Shown here one piece after another: positions 15,839 to 25,117 of a stretch of 64,000 nt of DNA (the first letter of the stretch is position 1; each line of letters starts with the position of its first letter). The translations under genes and the position numbers were made by a program. The stretch is from Pseudobacteroides sp. GTDB taxonomy: Bacteria; Bacillota; Clostridia; Acetivibrionales; DSM-2933. The stretch is taken from positions 95,608 through 159,607 of the forward strand of contig NZ_DATCTU010000121.1 of assembly GCF_036567765.1 (NCBI RefSeq), read 5' to 3'. The notes below the pieces were generated by a model. That model did not search any database and was not told the DNA's origin. It worked only from the letters and a program-made list of their open reading frames with translations.

Positions 15839-18800
15839 TTAAATAGCAGGATAATCTGATGATACATTATTAAAATGCTTTGCAACAATTATTATGTCAC
15901 TCATGTTTATTGCACCGTCTTTATTCAGGTCTACACCTTCCTTGTATTTAGCATTATCGGCGGTAGCATTAAAGCATGTTGCAAACTCCATTATATCCGC
16001 CATGTTTATAGCATTATCCTGAACTCCGTTCCTGACCATATCACCCGCCCACATAACTAATGGGCTGCTTACCGTTCCAATTACAGTATTGTCGTTTACA
16101 ACAATATTTTTTAATTCCCTCAATAAATAGCTTTCTTTAGAAATTCTTAAAGTATGGCTTTTAGCTGCAGAAACACCACTTATTTCGAAATAGCCGTTCT
16201 TGTCTGTAGTTGCAAATTTGCCATTAGCAAGTTCTACCTTAAAACCTTCCTTTAATTTTTCACTGTTTACTGCCGTAAATGAAAAGTCCGGTATTACATA
16301 TCCCGAAACCTTGTATCCAGAAGAAGGAGTCGGTTTTAATTCAACAGGCTCAATCCCGAATTTCAGAGCACCTTGTACATAGGCAGTAATCTTACTATTG
16401 TCCCCAAGCTCTGTCATACTGGAGTTGTAGGAATAGTCATTTGTCTGGTCATAATTTGACGCACTGCTTTCGATTCTAAATGGTATGTCTCCAGAACTTC
16501 CTCCCGGTGGAATTTTACCTGCTTCCTTTGTAAATCCAATTTCGCAATAGGAGTCTGCAGCAGCTACAGGATTATCTATTTTGAATATAGTTCCGGTTAC
16601 ATTTGCTGTTCCGCAAACGGCATATTCACATACAAAAGTGTTTTGTTCGCTGCCGTCATTTGTAAACCAATAGCGAACCTTTACATTAGCTAGATCTACA
16701 GGTACAGTCCCTGTGTTCTTGATATTTATTGTAGACCTAATTGTATTTTTAGTCATATCCTCTTTCCCACGTTTGTACGAAACCTTGATTAAGGCATTAT
16801 TTGCAGGCGTCACATTAGGGTTATTTGTCGGGGTAGGTGTCGGAACCAACTTTGGAGGCTCTTCTCCATATACCTTCACACCATTTAGATATACAGGCAC
16901 ATTTTTATATATAACATATTCATTTGTAAGATTCTTTCTGCTGTAGTCATTTGAAGAATCCCAGTGAGTCGTGTAATTCTTATCCTGCTTTACTCTGAAG
17001 GAAATTTGCAGTTCCCTGTCTCCATATATTTTTTTTCCGCTCCAATCAAATTCATAATAGTATGTTCCTGCATCATCCCATTTGAAAGGGCCTCTTAATT
17101 CAATAGGCTCCTGCTGCATGGAAATCTGTTCATCATATTCAATGGAAAAAATCACATCATCTATAGTTTGATCGTTTTCTATAAGTTCGCTTATATTGAA
17201 GAAATATTTTGCCATCATTCCTGTTTCATAATGCGGAGGCTGACTGGATTCATTATGAAGTTTTATAACGACTTGTGTGCTGTCTTCCGTTTCCCTCGCC
17301 ACTTTTGCCTCACAATAGTAATCGTCAGTTCTTGGCTCCTTAGGAGGGAAATTTGGTATCGGCTCATGTCCCTCGCCGTAATATTTGTACAAGCCTGCCA
17401 AAGCACCGACAAAGGCAGCATTATAGTCAACGGCAACTTCATTGTAAGCATACTCGGTGGTTGAGTCTATATGATAATCATTTAAGTCCGGTCCTCCCGA
17501 CAGTGCTCCCCATAAAATATGTCTGTGTTCTTCCGGATCATTCATACTATTTGTTTTTGATCCATGAGCTGCTCTATGGTGCGGATGTTTTGCAAAAGGC
17601 AACCCTTTCTCATAGCCATATCCAACTATATAGGAATAACCCATTGGATTTCTTCCCATAATGTATTCCATGGCACCTTTAGCCCACTTGCCGAAATCCG
17701 TTCTTTCGGGATGGTTTTTCATGTATACAAGTGCGGATAACTGAGCGGCAGCATTATAACGGGCTGATCCCCAGCCGTTTATCATTGTATATCCTGCAGG
17801 TGACGTTTTGTAATAATTTGTATCCTTTGGGTCTTTATGTTTTGCTACCCCACCTGACAAATGCTCCACATTCCAGCTTGCGATAAAATCATACAATTGA
17901 TTTTCAGGAAATAACTGGTTGAGTTTTAAAAATGTTCCTCCCCATACTGCATCCCAGCAATGTACCCATGAATTATACCAGACATTCTGTTTAAAAGTGT
18001 CAGGTATTATCCTTTTCATATATCCGGTATAATTTCCAGTTTGGTCAACAGCGTTTATATCATTTATATATTTCATGTTTCCGGTACACTCATAGAGCCA
18101 CACCGCAGCCCAAGCCAGTTCATCCTCATCATAATCCGAGGTGTAGTAACCGTCACCTTTATGTTTTCCTCTGTATTTTACTGCAAAATCATACATAGCC
18201 TTTGCGACATCAAGGCATTTTTTCGCATATGCCGGGTCTTCATCCTTGAAATTCATATATGAGGTGCAAAGTGCCGCAGCAGTACTGGCACAAACATCAC
18301 TACCCGGAGAATCATAGGTTGCAAAATCCGCAGGCCTAGTCCTGGAATATTCTTCAGGATATAGTTCCGGCGGTCCCCAGTAGCAATGGTCAACATCACC
18401 TTCGCCTACCATGTAGCAAAATGCAATCAAACTTCCATCCTTATCGAGAAAAGAGCAGCGTAAAAATGTATCGGTAAAGTACCTTAAAAGTTCTATCATG
18501 TGCTCTTCTTCTCCTATAGCCTTGAAGGAGTCTCTGAATTCATTGAATCCCCATCCTAATGTACCGGCCGCATAGCTCTGAGGAAGACCAAACCTAACAT
18601 GGTCACCTGCATCATGAAACCCGCCATGTACATCTACTGTACCATCTCCATCAGGATCAATTATGCTCTTGTACTTCCCCAAAAACTCCTTGGAAAGGGA
18701 TGTATATTGAAGAGGAATTTTCGCATCCCCCTCATGACAGGAGCCTCTCCACTCAAGCTTTCCACCTTTGTCATAACCTGCCGCAGCACCGCATTTTTCC

Positions 18801-19018
18801 GCGTCATAAAAATAAAGTGACTTTTGCAAAGCTTCGGCAAAGTTGAAGTGGTTATAATTCTCCCACCCGGGAGCAGGCGTAAAAGTGGCAGGTGGTGCTT
18901 CCGCAAATACAATACCGGATGTAAAGATCTGCCCTGCAATCAATATTAGAGTCAACAGGATTGATAGCCAGCTATGGCTTTTAGAATAGTTTCTTTTCCT
19001 TTCATTTGTTGTAATCAT
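15839..19018 (-). CDS. Cellulosomal GH9 cellulase: GH9-CBM3c-CBM3-CnaB-dockerin
   Basis: 1059 residues. Signal peptide to about 40; GH9 domain about 55-548 with DAGDHVRFGLP (D136, D139), HHRAAHGS and the acid Glu in YNEVAVDYNAAF (E527); CBM3c about 563-712; linker with PTPTPTNNP; a second CBM3 about 741-890 (IKVSYKRG... VRYWFTNDGS... DYSYN), likely the cellulose anchor; CnaB-like module about 901-985; dockerin about 991-1050 with first loop NGVQDNAINMAD and second loop DLNKDGAINMSD. It should be secreted and incorporated in the cellulosome. It follows its paralogue (19123-22308) by 104 bases with its own GGGAGG, and precedes the last operon gene by 27 bases. Confidence 0.93.
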   Translation of the reverse strand: MITTNERKRNYSKSHSWLSILLTLILIAGQIFTSGIVFAEAPPATFTPAPGWENYNHFNFAEALQKSLYFYDAEKCGAAAGYDKGGKLEWRGSCHEGDAKIPLQYTSLSKEFLGKYKSIIDPDGDGTVDVHGGFHDAGDHVRFGLPQSYAAGTLGWGFNEFRDSFKAIGEEEHMIELLRYFTDTFLRCSFLDKDGSLIAFCYMVGEGDVDHCYWGPPELYPEEYSRTRPADFATYDSPGSDVCASTAAALCTSYMNFKDEDPAYAKKCLDVAKAMYDFAVKYRGKHKGDGYYTSDYDEDELAWAAVWLYECTGNMKYINDINAVDQTGNYTGYMKRIIPDTFKQNVWYNSWVHCWDAVWGGTFLKLNQLFPENQLYDFIASWNVEHLSGGVAKHKDPKDTNYYKTSPAGYTMINGWGSARYNAAAQLSALVYMKNHPERTDFGKWAKGAMEYIMGRNPMGYSYIVGYGYEKGLPFAKHPHHRAAHGSKTNSMNDPEEHRHILWGALSGGPDLNDYHIDSTTEYAYNEVAVDYNAAFVGALAGLYKYYGEGHEPIPNFPPKEPRTDDYYCEAKVARETEDSTQVVIKLHNESSQPPHYETGMMAKYFFNISELIENDQTIDDVIFSIEYDEQISMQQEPIELRGPFKWDDAGTYYYEFDWSGKKIYGDRELQISFRVKQDKNYTTHWDSSNDYSRKNLTNEYVIYKNVPVYLNGVKVYGEEPPKLVPTPTPTNNPNVTPANNALIKVSYKRGKEDMTKNTIRSTINIKNTGTVPVDLANVKVRYWFTNDGSEQNTFVCEYAVCGTANVTGTIFKIDNPVAAADSYCEIGFTKEAGKIPPGGSSGDIPFRIESSASNYDQTNDYSYNSSMTELGDNSKITAYVQGALKFGIEPVELKPTPSSGYKVSGYVIPDFSFTAVNSEKLKEGFKVELANGKFATTDKNGYFEISGVSAAKSHTLRISKESYLLRELKNIVVNDNTVIGTVSSPLVMWAGDMVRNGVQDNAINMADIMEFATCFNATADNAKYKEGVDLNKDGAINMSDIIIVAKHFNNVSSDYPAI

Positions 19019-19122
19019 TTTAAACCTCCCATAGAATAAATTTATATAATATCATTAAAATTAATAAACTATTAAACAAATAAATAAAATAAATCAACAA
19101 CATATCACATAATCATGATCAT

Positions 19123-22100
19123 CTAGACGACCGGGTAATCAGCTGATACTTTATTAAAGCACTTTGCAACTATAATTATGTCGCTCATGTTTATAGCACC
19201 GTCTTTATTTAGGTCTATATCTATCTTATAATTGGCACTATCTTTCGTTGCATTAAAGCATGCTGCAAATTCTATTATATCCGCCATATTTATGGCATTG
19301 TCCTGAATTCCGTTTCTTAACATATCACCTGCCCACATAACTACTGGAGAACTTAAAGTTCCAATGACAATATTATCATTTGCAACTATATTCCTTATTT
19401 CCCTCAGTAAATAGCTTGCTTTAGTAATCCTTAAAGTATAGCTTTTACCCGATGGAACACCGTTTATCTCAAAGTAGCCATTCTTATCCGTAGTCACATA
19501 TCCACCGTCATCAAGCAGCTCCACCTTAAAGCCTTCCTTTATTTTTTCAGCACCTGATGAAGAAATTGAAAAATTGGGCTCAATATACCCCGATATCTTA
19601 TATCCGGAAGGAGTAGGCTTTATTATTGTCACAGGCTCAACACCATATTTTAATGTGCCATTTACATATGCAGTTATTTTTTTGTTATCACTAAATTCTT
19701 TTGTTATATTCGAATCAAAAGAATAGTCATTTGTCTGATCATAATTTGACGTACTTTCAATTCTAAAAGGTATATCTCCGCTGCTTCCGCCTGGTACAAT
19801 TTTGCCGGCATCCTTTGTAAATCCAATTTCGCAATAGGTATCGGCGTCGGCTACAGCATTATCTATATTGAAGAAATTACCCGTCACCTTTTCCGTTCCT
19901 ATAAGCGCATACTCACATGTAAAGGTGTTATTATCACTATTGTCACTTGTAAACCAATAGCGGACCTTTACATCAGACAAACTTATCGGGGTAGCTCCGG
20001 TATTCTTTATATTTATTGCAGCCCTTATTGTATTTTTAAGGGAACCATCTATTGTGCCCTTGTATATTACTTTAATTGAAGCATTATTGTCTGGAGTCAC
20101 CCTAGGGTCCATTGTAGGAGTAGGTGTGGCAGCCTTTTTGGGTGGCTCTTCTCCGTATACCTTTACGCCATTTAGATATACAGGCACATTTTTGTTTATT
20201 GCATAAGTGCCAGTTACATTTTTTCTGCTATAGTCATTGGATGGATCCCAGTGAGTAGCGTAATTGGAGTCCTGTTTTGCCCTCATGGAAATTTGCAGTT
20301 CCCTATCTCCGTAAATTTTTCTGCCGCTCCAATCAAATTCATAATAATAGGTTCCATTATCATCCCATTTAAATGGCCCTCTATATTCAATGGGATCATC
20401 CTGAAGTGAAATCTGTTCGTCATATTCAACAGCAAATACCACATCCTCTATACTTTGGCCGCTTTCTAAAAGCTCACTGATATCAAAGAAATACCTTATC
20501 ATCATTCCCGTTTCATAATGAGGAGGCTGGCTGGATTCGTTGTGCAATTTCAATACAATCTGTGTACTTTCAATATTTTCCCGTTCTATACGTGACTCGC
20601 AGTAATAATCATCCTGTTTGGGCTCCTTAGGAGGAAAGTTGGGTATCGGCTCCTGCCCTTTTCCGTAATATTTATAAAGCCCTGCACACGCTCCCACAAA
20701 AGCGGCGTTATAGTCAACGGCAACTTCATTATAAACAAAGTCGGTTGTTACGTCCTGGTGATAATCCTGTTTATCAGGCCCTCCGGCAAGTGCTCCCCAT
20801 AAAATATGCCTGTGCTCCGGTGGTTCCAGCATACTTAATGTTTTTGATCCGTGAGCCGCTCTATGGTGAACATGCTTTGCAAAGGGCAAACCTCTCTCAT
20901 AGCCGTAGCCAACAATATACGAATACCCCATAGGGTTCCTTCCCATAATGTATTCCATCTGGCCTTTAGCCCAATCGCCGAAATCCGTCCTTTCGGGATG
21001 GTGTTTCTGGTACACAAGTGCACATAATTGGGCAGCCGTGTTGTAACGGGCAGAGCCCCAGCCGTTAATCATTATATATCCAGCTGGTGATGTTGTATCA
21101 TAATTGTGATCGTTGGGGTCTACATGTTTTGCCTGGCCTGCCGAATGATATTCTATATTCCACCGTGCAAAGAAATCCCATCTCTCATCATCGGGTAATA
21201 AAGCGTTTAGCTTTAAAAACACTCCTGCCCAAACTACATCCCAGCAGTGGGTCCATGAATTGTACCAGGTATTTGTGTTGAAATTCTCAGGTATTATCCT
21301 TTTAATATATCCTGTATAGTAACCTTTGTCGTCGATTGAGTCTATTTCTCTTACATAATTCATATCACCTGTGCATTCGTAAAGCCATACTGCAGCCCAA
21401 GCCAGCTCATCTTCATCATAAGCCGATGTATAGTACCCATCACCGTTATGCTTCCCTCTGTATTTCTTTGCAAAATCATACATGGCCGTTGCAACAGCCA
21501 GGCACTTCTTTGCATATTCCGGATTGGAATCCTTAAAAATCATATATGATGAACAAAGAGCAGCAGCTGTACTGGCACATACATCACTTCCGGGAGTTTC
21601 AGCGGTGGCAAAATCAGCAGGCCTTGGGATATTGGCTGGATATAGTTCCGGTGGTCCCCAGTAGGAATGGTCTAAATCTCCCTCGCCTACCATATAGCAG
21701 AATGCGATCAATTTTCCATCTTTATCAAGAAAAGAGCAGCGTAAGAATGTATCTGTAAAGTATTTTAAAATCTCCAGCATATGCTCTTCCTGTCCTAGTT
21801 TTTTGAACTCATCTCTAAATTCCAGAAAGCCCCAGCCAAGAGTACCTGCCGCATAGCTCTGTGGAAGGCCGAACCTTACATGATCCCCTGCATCATGGAA
21901 CCCTCCGTGCACATCGACAGCCCCGTCTCCATCGGGATCTAGAATGCTTTTATACTTTTCAATGAAGGATTTTGAGAGGGATGTATTGGATAGTAGAATT
22001 TTCTCGTCTCCCACATGACAAGCACCTCTCCACTCAATTGGTCCGTTTCCCGCTGCAGCACCACACTTTTCAGCATCGTAAAAATAAATTGACTTTTGCA

Positions 22101-22308
22101 GGGCTTCTGCAAAGTTAAAGTGACTATAATTCTCCCAGCCGGGAGCAGGCGTAAAGTTCGCCTGTGCAGTTGAAGGTGCAGGTGTAGCCGCTGCAAATAC
22201 TGAACTTGAAATGAAGGTCTGTCCGGCAATAAGAATCCCAATCAATATGACTGGCATCAAGACCCGGCTTTTTAAAAAGCTCATCTTCCGTCCCTTTAGT
22301 GCATTCAT
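19123..22308 (-). CDS. Cellulosomal GH9 cellulase: GH9-CBM3c-CBM3-CnaB-dockerin, paralogue
   Basis: About 1061 residues from ATG 22308, chosen because GGGAGG lies just upstream; the frame is open to 22332. Signal peptide ends near VFAAATPAP. The architecture is the same as the downstream gene: GH9 with DAGDHVRFGLPQ and NEVAVDYNAAF, CBM3c, CBM3 (IKVIYKGTIDGS... VRYWFTSDNS), CnaB-like module (GYKISGYIEPNF) and dockerin (NGIQDNAINMAD, DLNKDGAINMSD). The two are clearly a recent tandem duplication and share long identical stretches such as NPMGYSYIVGYGYE. Differences lie mainly in linkers and the CnaB module. Product: processive or endo-acting cellulase in the cellulosome. Confidence 0.93.
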   Translation of the reverse strand: MNALKGRKMSFLKSRVLMPVILIGILIAGQTFISSSVFAAATPAPSTAQANFTPAPGWENYSHFNFAEALQKSIYFYDAEKCGAAAGNGPIEWRGACHVGDEKILLSNTSLSKSFIEKYKSILDPDGDGAVDVHGGFHDAGDHVRFGLPQSYAAGTLGWGFLEFRDEFKKLGQEEHMLEILKYFTDTFLRCSFLDKDGKLIAFCYMVGEGDLDHSYWGPPELYPANIPRPADFATAETPGSDVCASTAAALCSSYMIFKDSNPEYAKKCLAVATAMYDFAKKYRGKHNGDGYYTSAYDEDELAWAAVWLYECTGDMNYVREIDSIDDKGYYTGYIKRIIPENFNTNTWYNSWTHCWDVVWAGVFLKLNALLPDDERWDFFARWNIEYHSAGQAKHVDPNDHNYDTTSPAGYIMINGWGSARYNTAAQLCALVYQKHHPERTDFGDWAKGQMEYIMGRNPMGYSYIVGYGYERGLPFAKHVHHRAAHGSKTLSMLEPPEHRHILWGALAGGPDKQDYHQDVTTDFVYNEVAVDYNAAFVGACAGLYKYYGKGQEPIPNFPPKEPKQDDYYCESRIERENIESTQIVLKLHNESSQPPHYETGMMIRYFFDISELLESGQSIEDVVFAVEYDEQISLQDDPIEYRGPFKWDDNGTYYYEFDWSGRKIYGDRELQISMRAKQDSNYATHWDPSNDYSRKNVTGTYAINKNVPVYLNGVKVYGEEPPKKAATPTPTMDPRVTPDNNASIKVIYKGTIDGSLKNTIRAAINIKNTGATPISLSDVKVRYWFTSDNSDNNTFTCEYALIGTEKVTGNFFNIDNAVADADTYCEIGFTKDAGKIVPGGSSGDIPFRIESTSNYDQTNDYSFDSNITKEFSDNKKITAYVNGTLKYGVEPVTIIKPTPSGYKISGYIEPNFSISSSGAEKIKEGFKVELLDDGGYVTTDKNGYFEINGVPSGKSYTLRITKASYLLREIRNIVANDNIVIGTLSSPVVMWAGDMLRNGIQDNAINMADIIEFAACFNATKDSANYKIDIDLNKDGAINMSDIIIVAKCFNKVSADYPVV

Positions 22309-22350
22309 TTTAAACCTCCCAAAATAAATCAATCTATTTATATATAATCT

Positions 22351-24747
22351 CTATTGATAATCTCCAGATGTTTTACTAAAATGTCTTGCAATGATGATTA
22401 CGTCATTTATGTTTATGGCACCGTCAATGTTTAAATCATGACTTTCAATATATTTTCCATCTCCAGAAGTGCTTCCAAAGTGCTTTGCAACCTCTATTAC
22501 ATCAGACATGTTAATTACACCATCCTGTTTGCCGTTTATCACCATATCTCCCGCCCACATGCTTACAGGCGAACTCATTGTACTTATTTCTACATTCTTT
22601 GTAACAGATATGCCTGCAAGTTCACGATACAGGTATGCCGGTTTGCTTACCTTAACTGTGTAACTCGAAGCATTTTGTGGCACATTTGCTATTTCAAAAT
22701 AACCGTATTGGTTAGTTAAAGCTGCGAGGGCTGTACCTGAAATTTCCACTTTAAACCCTGCTTTTGAAGCTGCCGCAGCTTCGGAACTCTTAAGAAAATC
22801 CGGCAAAACATAACCTGAAACCTTAAACCCTTTTGTTTCCGAAGGCTTAGGTGTAGGAGATGGCGAAACGGAAGGTTTTCCACCTGCCGGATCTCTCCCT
22901 GAAACCTGGACACCGTCTTTATATATCGGGATATTTTCCAATGTTTTATATTTATTGCCTATACCTTCATGTGAAAAATCATTGGAAGAATTCCAGAGTT
23001 TGTTTTCATAATAGTAAACGGCAAACTGCACATAAGTTCTGGCATATACCGGTTTGGGAAAAGTTATTTCTACATAATATATATTCCTATCCTTGTCCCA
23101 CGGCTGCAGTGATGATATTTGGGCATCAGCAGGAGAATAGTACACTTTTGTAACAAATTTTTTCATATCGATATTCGCACCGGCATACTCGGATAAATCC
23201 ACAAAATATTTGCAGGATAAACCAGGCTCATATTGGGGAGGTGAAGTTATAATATTATATAAATTAAGATCAACTGTAACACCGCATGAATCTTCTTCGT
23301 AAATTTTGGCATCTGAATAGTATTGAGGCGGTTCTCCTTCAATACCTGGAGTTTCTCCAGGCATCTGATCCTGCCCAAAATATTTAGACATACCTGCCAA
23401 TGCCCCAACCAAACCTGCATTATAATCCAGTCCGGTTTCAGAATACACATACTCGTCTACATTGTCATGGTATTCATCATTGATATCTGCTCCTCCCACA
23501 AGAGCACCATATAATATATGCCTTTCAGGTGATAACTTTGTTTCATCTGCAGGCGGTCCTTCAAGTCTTCCGCTTGCTGCTCTGTGGTGAGGAAATTTGG
23601 GATAATTATCCCCAAAACCGACCACATAAGACATATTATTGGGATTTTTGCCGAGGATATAGTCTATCTGACTCTTTGCAAAGTCAAGGCAACTCTTGTC
23701 ACCAGTATATTTATAATAAACCAGCTGAACCATACTCTCTGCTGCCGGATACTTGCAAACACCCCAGCTATCTAAAAATCTTATGCCTCCGGGAGAAGAC
23801 TTTAATCTATTCTGCCAGTAATCCAAATGGTCTTCAGCGATTTCTTTATACAAGGGATTGGTTGAAAGTGTAGCTAGCTTGGTAAATACTCCTGTCAAAA
23901 CATAATCCCAGCACTGGGTCCAATTGTCATTAAATGAGTTTCCCCCTGTAATTCCCTTCTCAACCATAAGCTTGTCCACATTTTCCATGTATTTGATATC
24001 ATTTGTAGCAACATAAAGCCAGATTGATCCCCACATAAGTTCATCCAGATAGGTCCTGGGAAGATAGTAGCTTTGTGCTTTACTGTTTCCCCTGTAAGTC
24101 ATGCCGAAGGTATACAGGTCTTTTGCATAAGCTAGGCATTTATCTGCATATTCCTTATCCCTGTCCTTGTAGTTCAAATACATTAGTGCCAATGCAGCAG
24201 CCGCATCACCCGCCACATCGGAACCGGGATCTGAAGGTGTTGCAGCATAATAAGTTGGCCTGTCATTTGTCTGGAGTTCCGGAGGCCCCCAATATTGATG
24301 ATCCACATCGCCGTCACCACACTGGTAGTAAAAAGTAGTCTTGTTTGGGAAGCATTTTATAAAGTAATCGCAAAAATGCTTTAGAACATTAAGCATATAC
24401 TCGTCTTGCCCCTTGGCAATGAAGACATCTTTGAATTCATAGTAAGCCCATGCTAGTGTAGAAGCAGATGCACACTGCGGAAGGCCGAATTTTACATGGT
24501 CTCCGCAATCGTGAAAACCTCCCGTCAAATCGAGTCCTACATCTTTTCCGTCTTCCACATGACACGGTCCCCGCCACTTAATTCTGTTGTTTCCGGCATC
24601 AGGTCCGCACCAGTTTGCCTCATAGAATAGAATTGATTTTGCAAATGCATCGACATAGTTGAAATTGGATTCTGCAGCCAAAACCGGCTGCGGTATAATG
24701 CCAGCCATAAAAATGGCAAGCAGGATAAATACGATTATTCTTTTCAT
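22351..24747 (-). CDS. Cellulosomal GH9 endoglucanase: GH9-CBM3c-CnaB-dockerin, first gene of operon
   Basis: 798 residues. Signal peptide MKRIIVFILLAIFMAGIIPQPVLAA; GH9 with FHDCGDHVKFG and YSETGLDYNAG; CBM3c beginning at EGEPPQYYSDAK; linker PSVSPSPTPKP; CnaB-like module (GFKVSGYVLPDF... NQYGYFEIANVP); dockerin with NGKQDGVINMSD and DLNIDGAININD loops. It is the promoter-proximal gene of the operon (ribosome site GGGGGG) and pairs by sequence with the last gene (13406). The four genes therefore run A-B-B'-A'. The divergent GH30 gene shares the 370-base upstream region. Confidence 0.93.
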   Translation of the reverse strand: MKRIIVFILLAIFMAGIIPQPVLAAESNFNYVDAFAKSILFYEANWCGPDAGNNRIKWRGPCHVEDGKDVGLDLTGGFHDCGDHVKFGLPQCASASTLAWAYYEFKDVFIAKGQDEYMLNVLKHFCDYFIKCFPNKTTFYYQCGDGDVDHQYWGPPELQTNDRPTYYAATPSDPGSDVAGDAAAALALMYLNYKDRDKEYADKCLAYAKDLYTFGMTYRGNSKAQSYYLPRTYLDELMWGSIWLYVATNDIKYMENVDKLMVEKGITGGNSFNDNWTQCWDYVLTGVFTKLATLSTNPLYKEIAEDHLDYWQNRLKSSPGGIRFLDSWGVCKYPAAESMVQLVYYKYTGDKSCLDFAKSQIDYILGKNPNNMSYVVGFGDNYPKFPHHRAASGRLEGPPADETKLSPERHILYGALVGGADINDEYHDNVDEYVYSETGLDYNAGLVGALAGMSKYFGQDQMPGETPGIEGEPPQYYSDAKIYEEDSCGVTVDLNLYNIITSPPQYEPGLSCKYFVDLSEYAGANIDMKKFVTKVYYSPADAQISSLQPWDKDRNIYYVEITFPKPVYARTYVQFAVYYYENKLWNSSNDFSHEGIGNKYKTLENIPIYKDGVQVSGRDPAGGKPSVSPSPTPKPSETKGFKVSGYVLPDFLKSSEAAAASKAGFKVEISGTALAALTNQYGYFEIANVPQNASSYTVKVSKPAYLYRELAGISVTKNVEISTMSSPVSMWAGDMVINGKQDGVINMSDVIEVAKHFGSTSGDGKYIESHDLNIDGAININDVIIIARHFSKTSGDYQ

Positions 24748-25117
24748 TTCGTCCCCCCTATAGAATAGATATGTCGTTAATACTCATACCAGTTTTTTAC
24801 ACTTATTTTGCCATATATTTTTATTGTACTTCAATACATTAAAGAAATAAATTGAATAATTTGATCATTTTATGCTTTATATTGGTATGATAGAAAAGCC
24901 TTTCTTTTCTGCTGTATTTTTATTATAATCAACAGTGAAGCCTTGTTTATTTTTGTTTACAAAACAGCTTAGAAATTTTGTACCTAAAAAGTTATTTAAT
25001 GCGAATTTTGTAATGAAGGAATAATTTTCTATAGTATATTCATGTACAATTCCTTCATCCATACCCCGTATAAACAAAAACTATATATAAATAAAAAATA
25101 CTGAGGGGGATTTTTGT
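24748..25117. promoter_or_regulatory. Divergent promoter region between GH9 operon and GH30 gene
   Basis: A 370-base AT-rich gap that must contain both promoters. GAAGGAAT (about 25015) and ATTCCTTC (about 25051) form an 8-base inverted repeat upstream of the GH30 gene, a possible operator. I could not find a convincing SigI-type (CCCCC / CGAA) promoter or an unambiguous sigma-A pair. Confidence 0.35.

Noticed and set aside
24748..25117. SigI-dependent promoters before cellulosomal genes
   Set aside because: No CCCCC-type -35 with a CGAA-type -10 at suitable spacing; the C/G runs seen are ribosome binding sites on the opposite strand.
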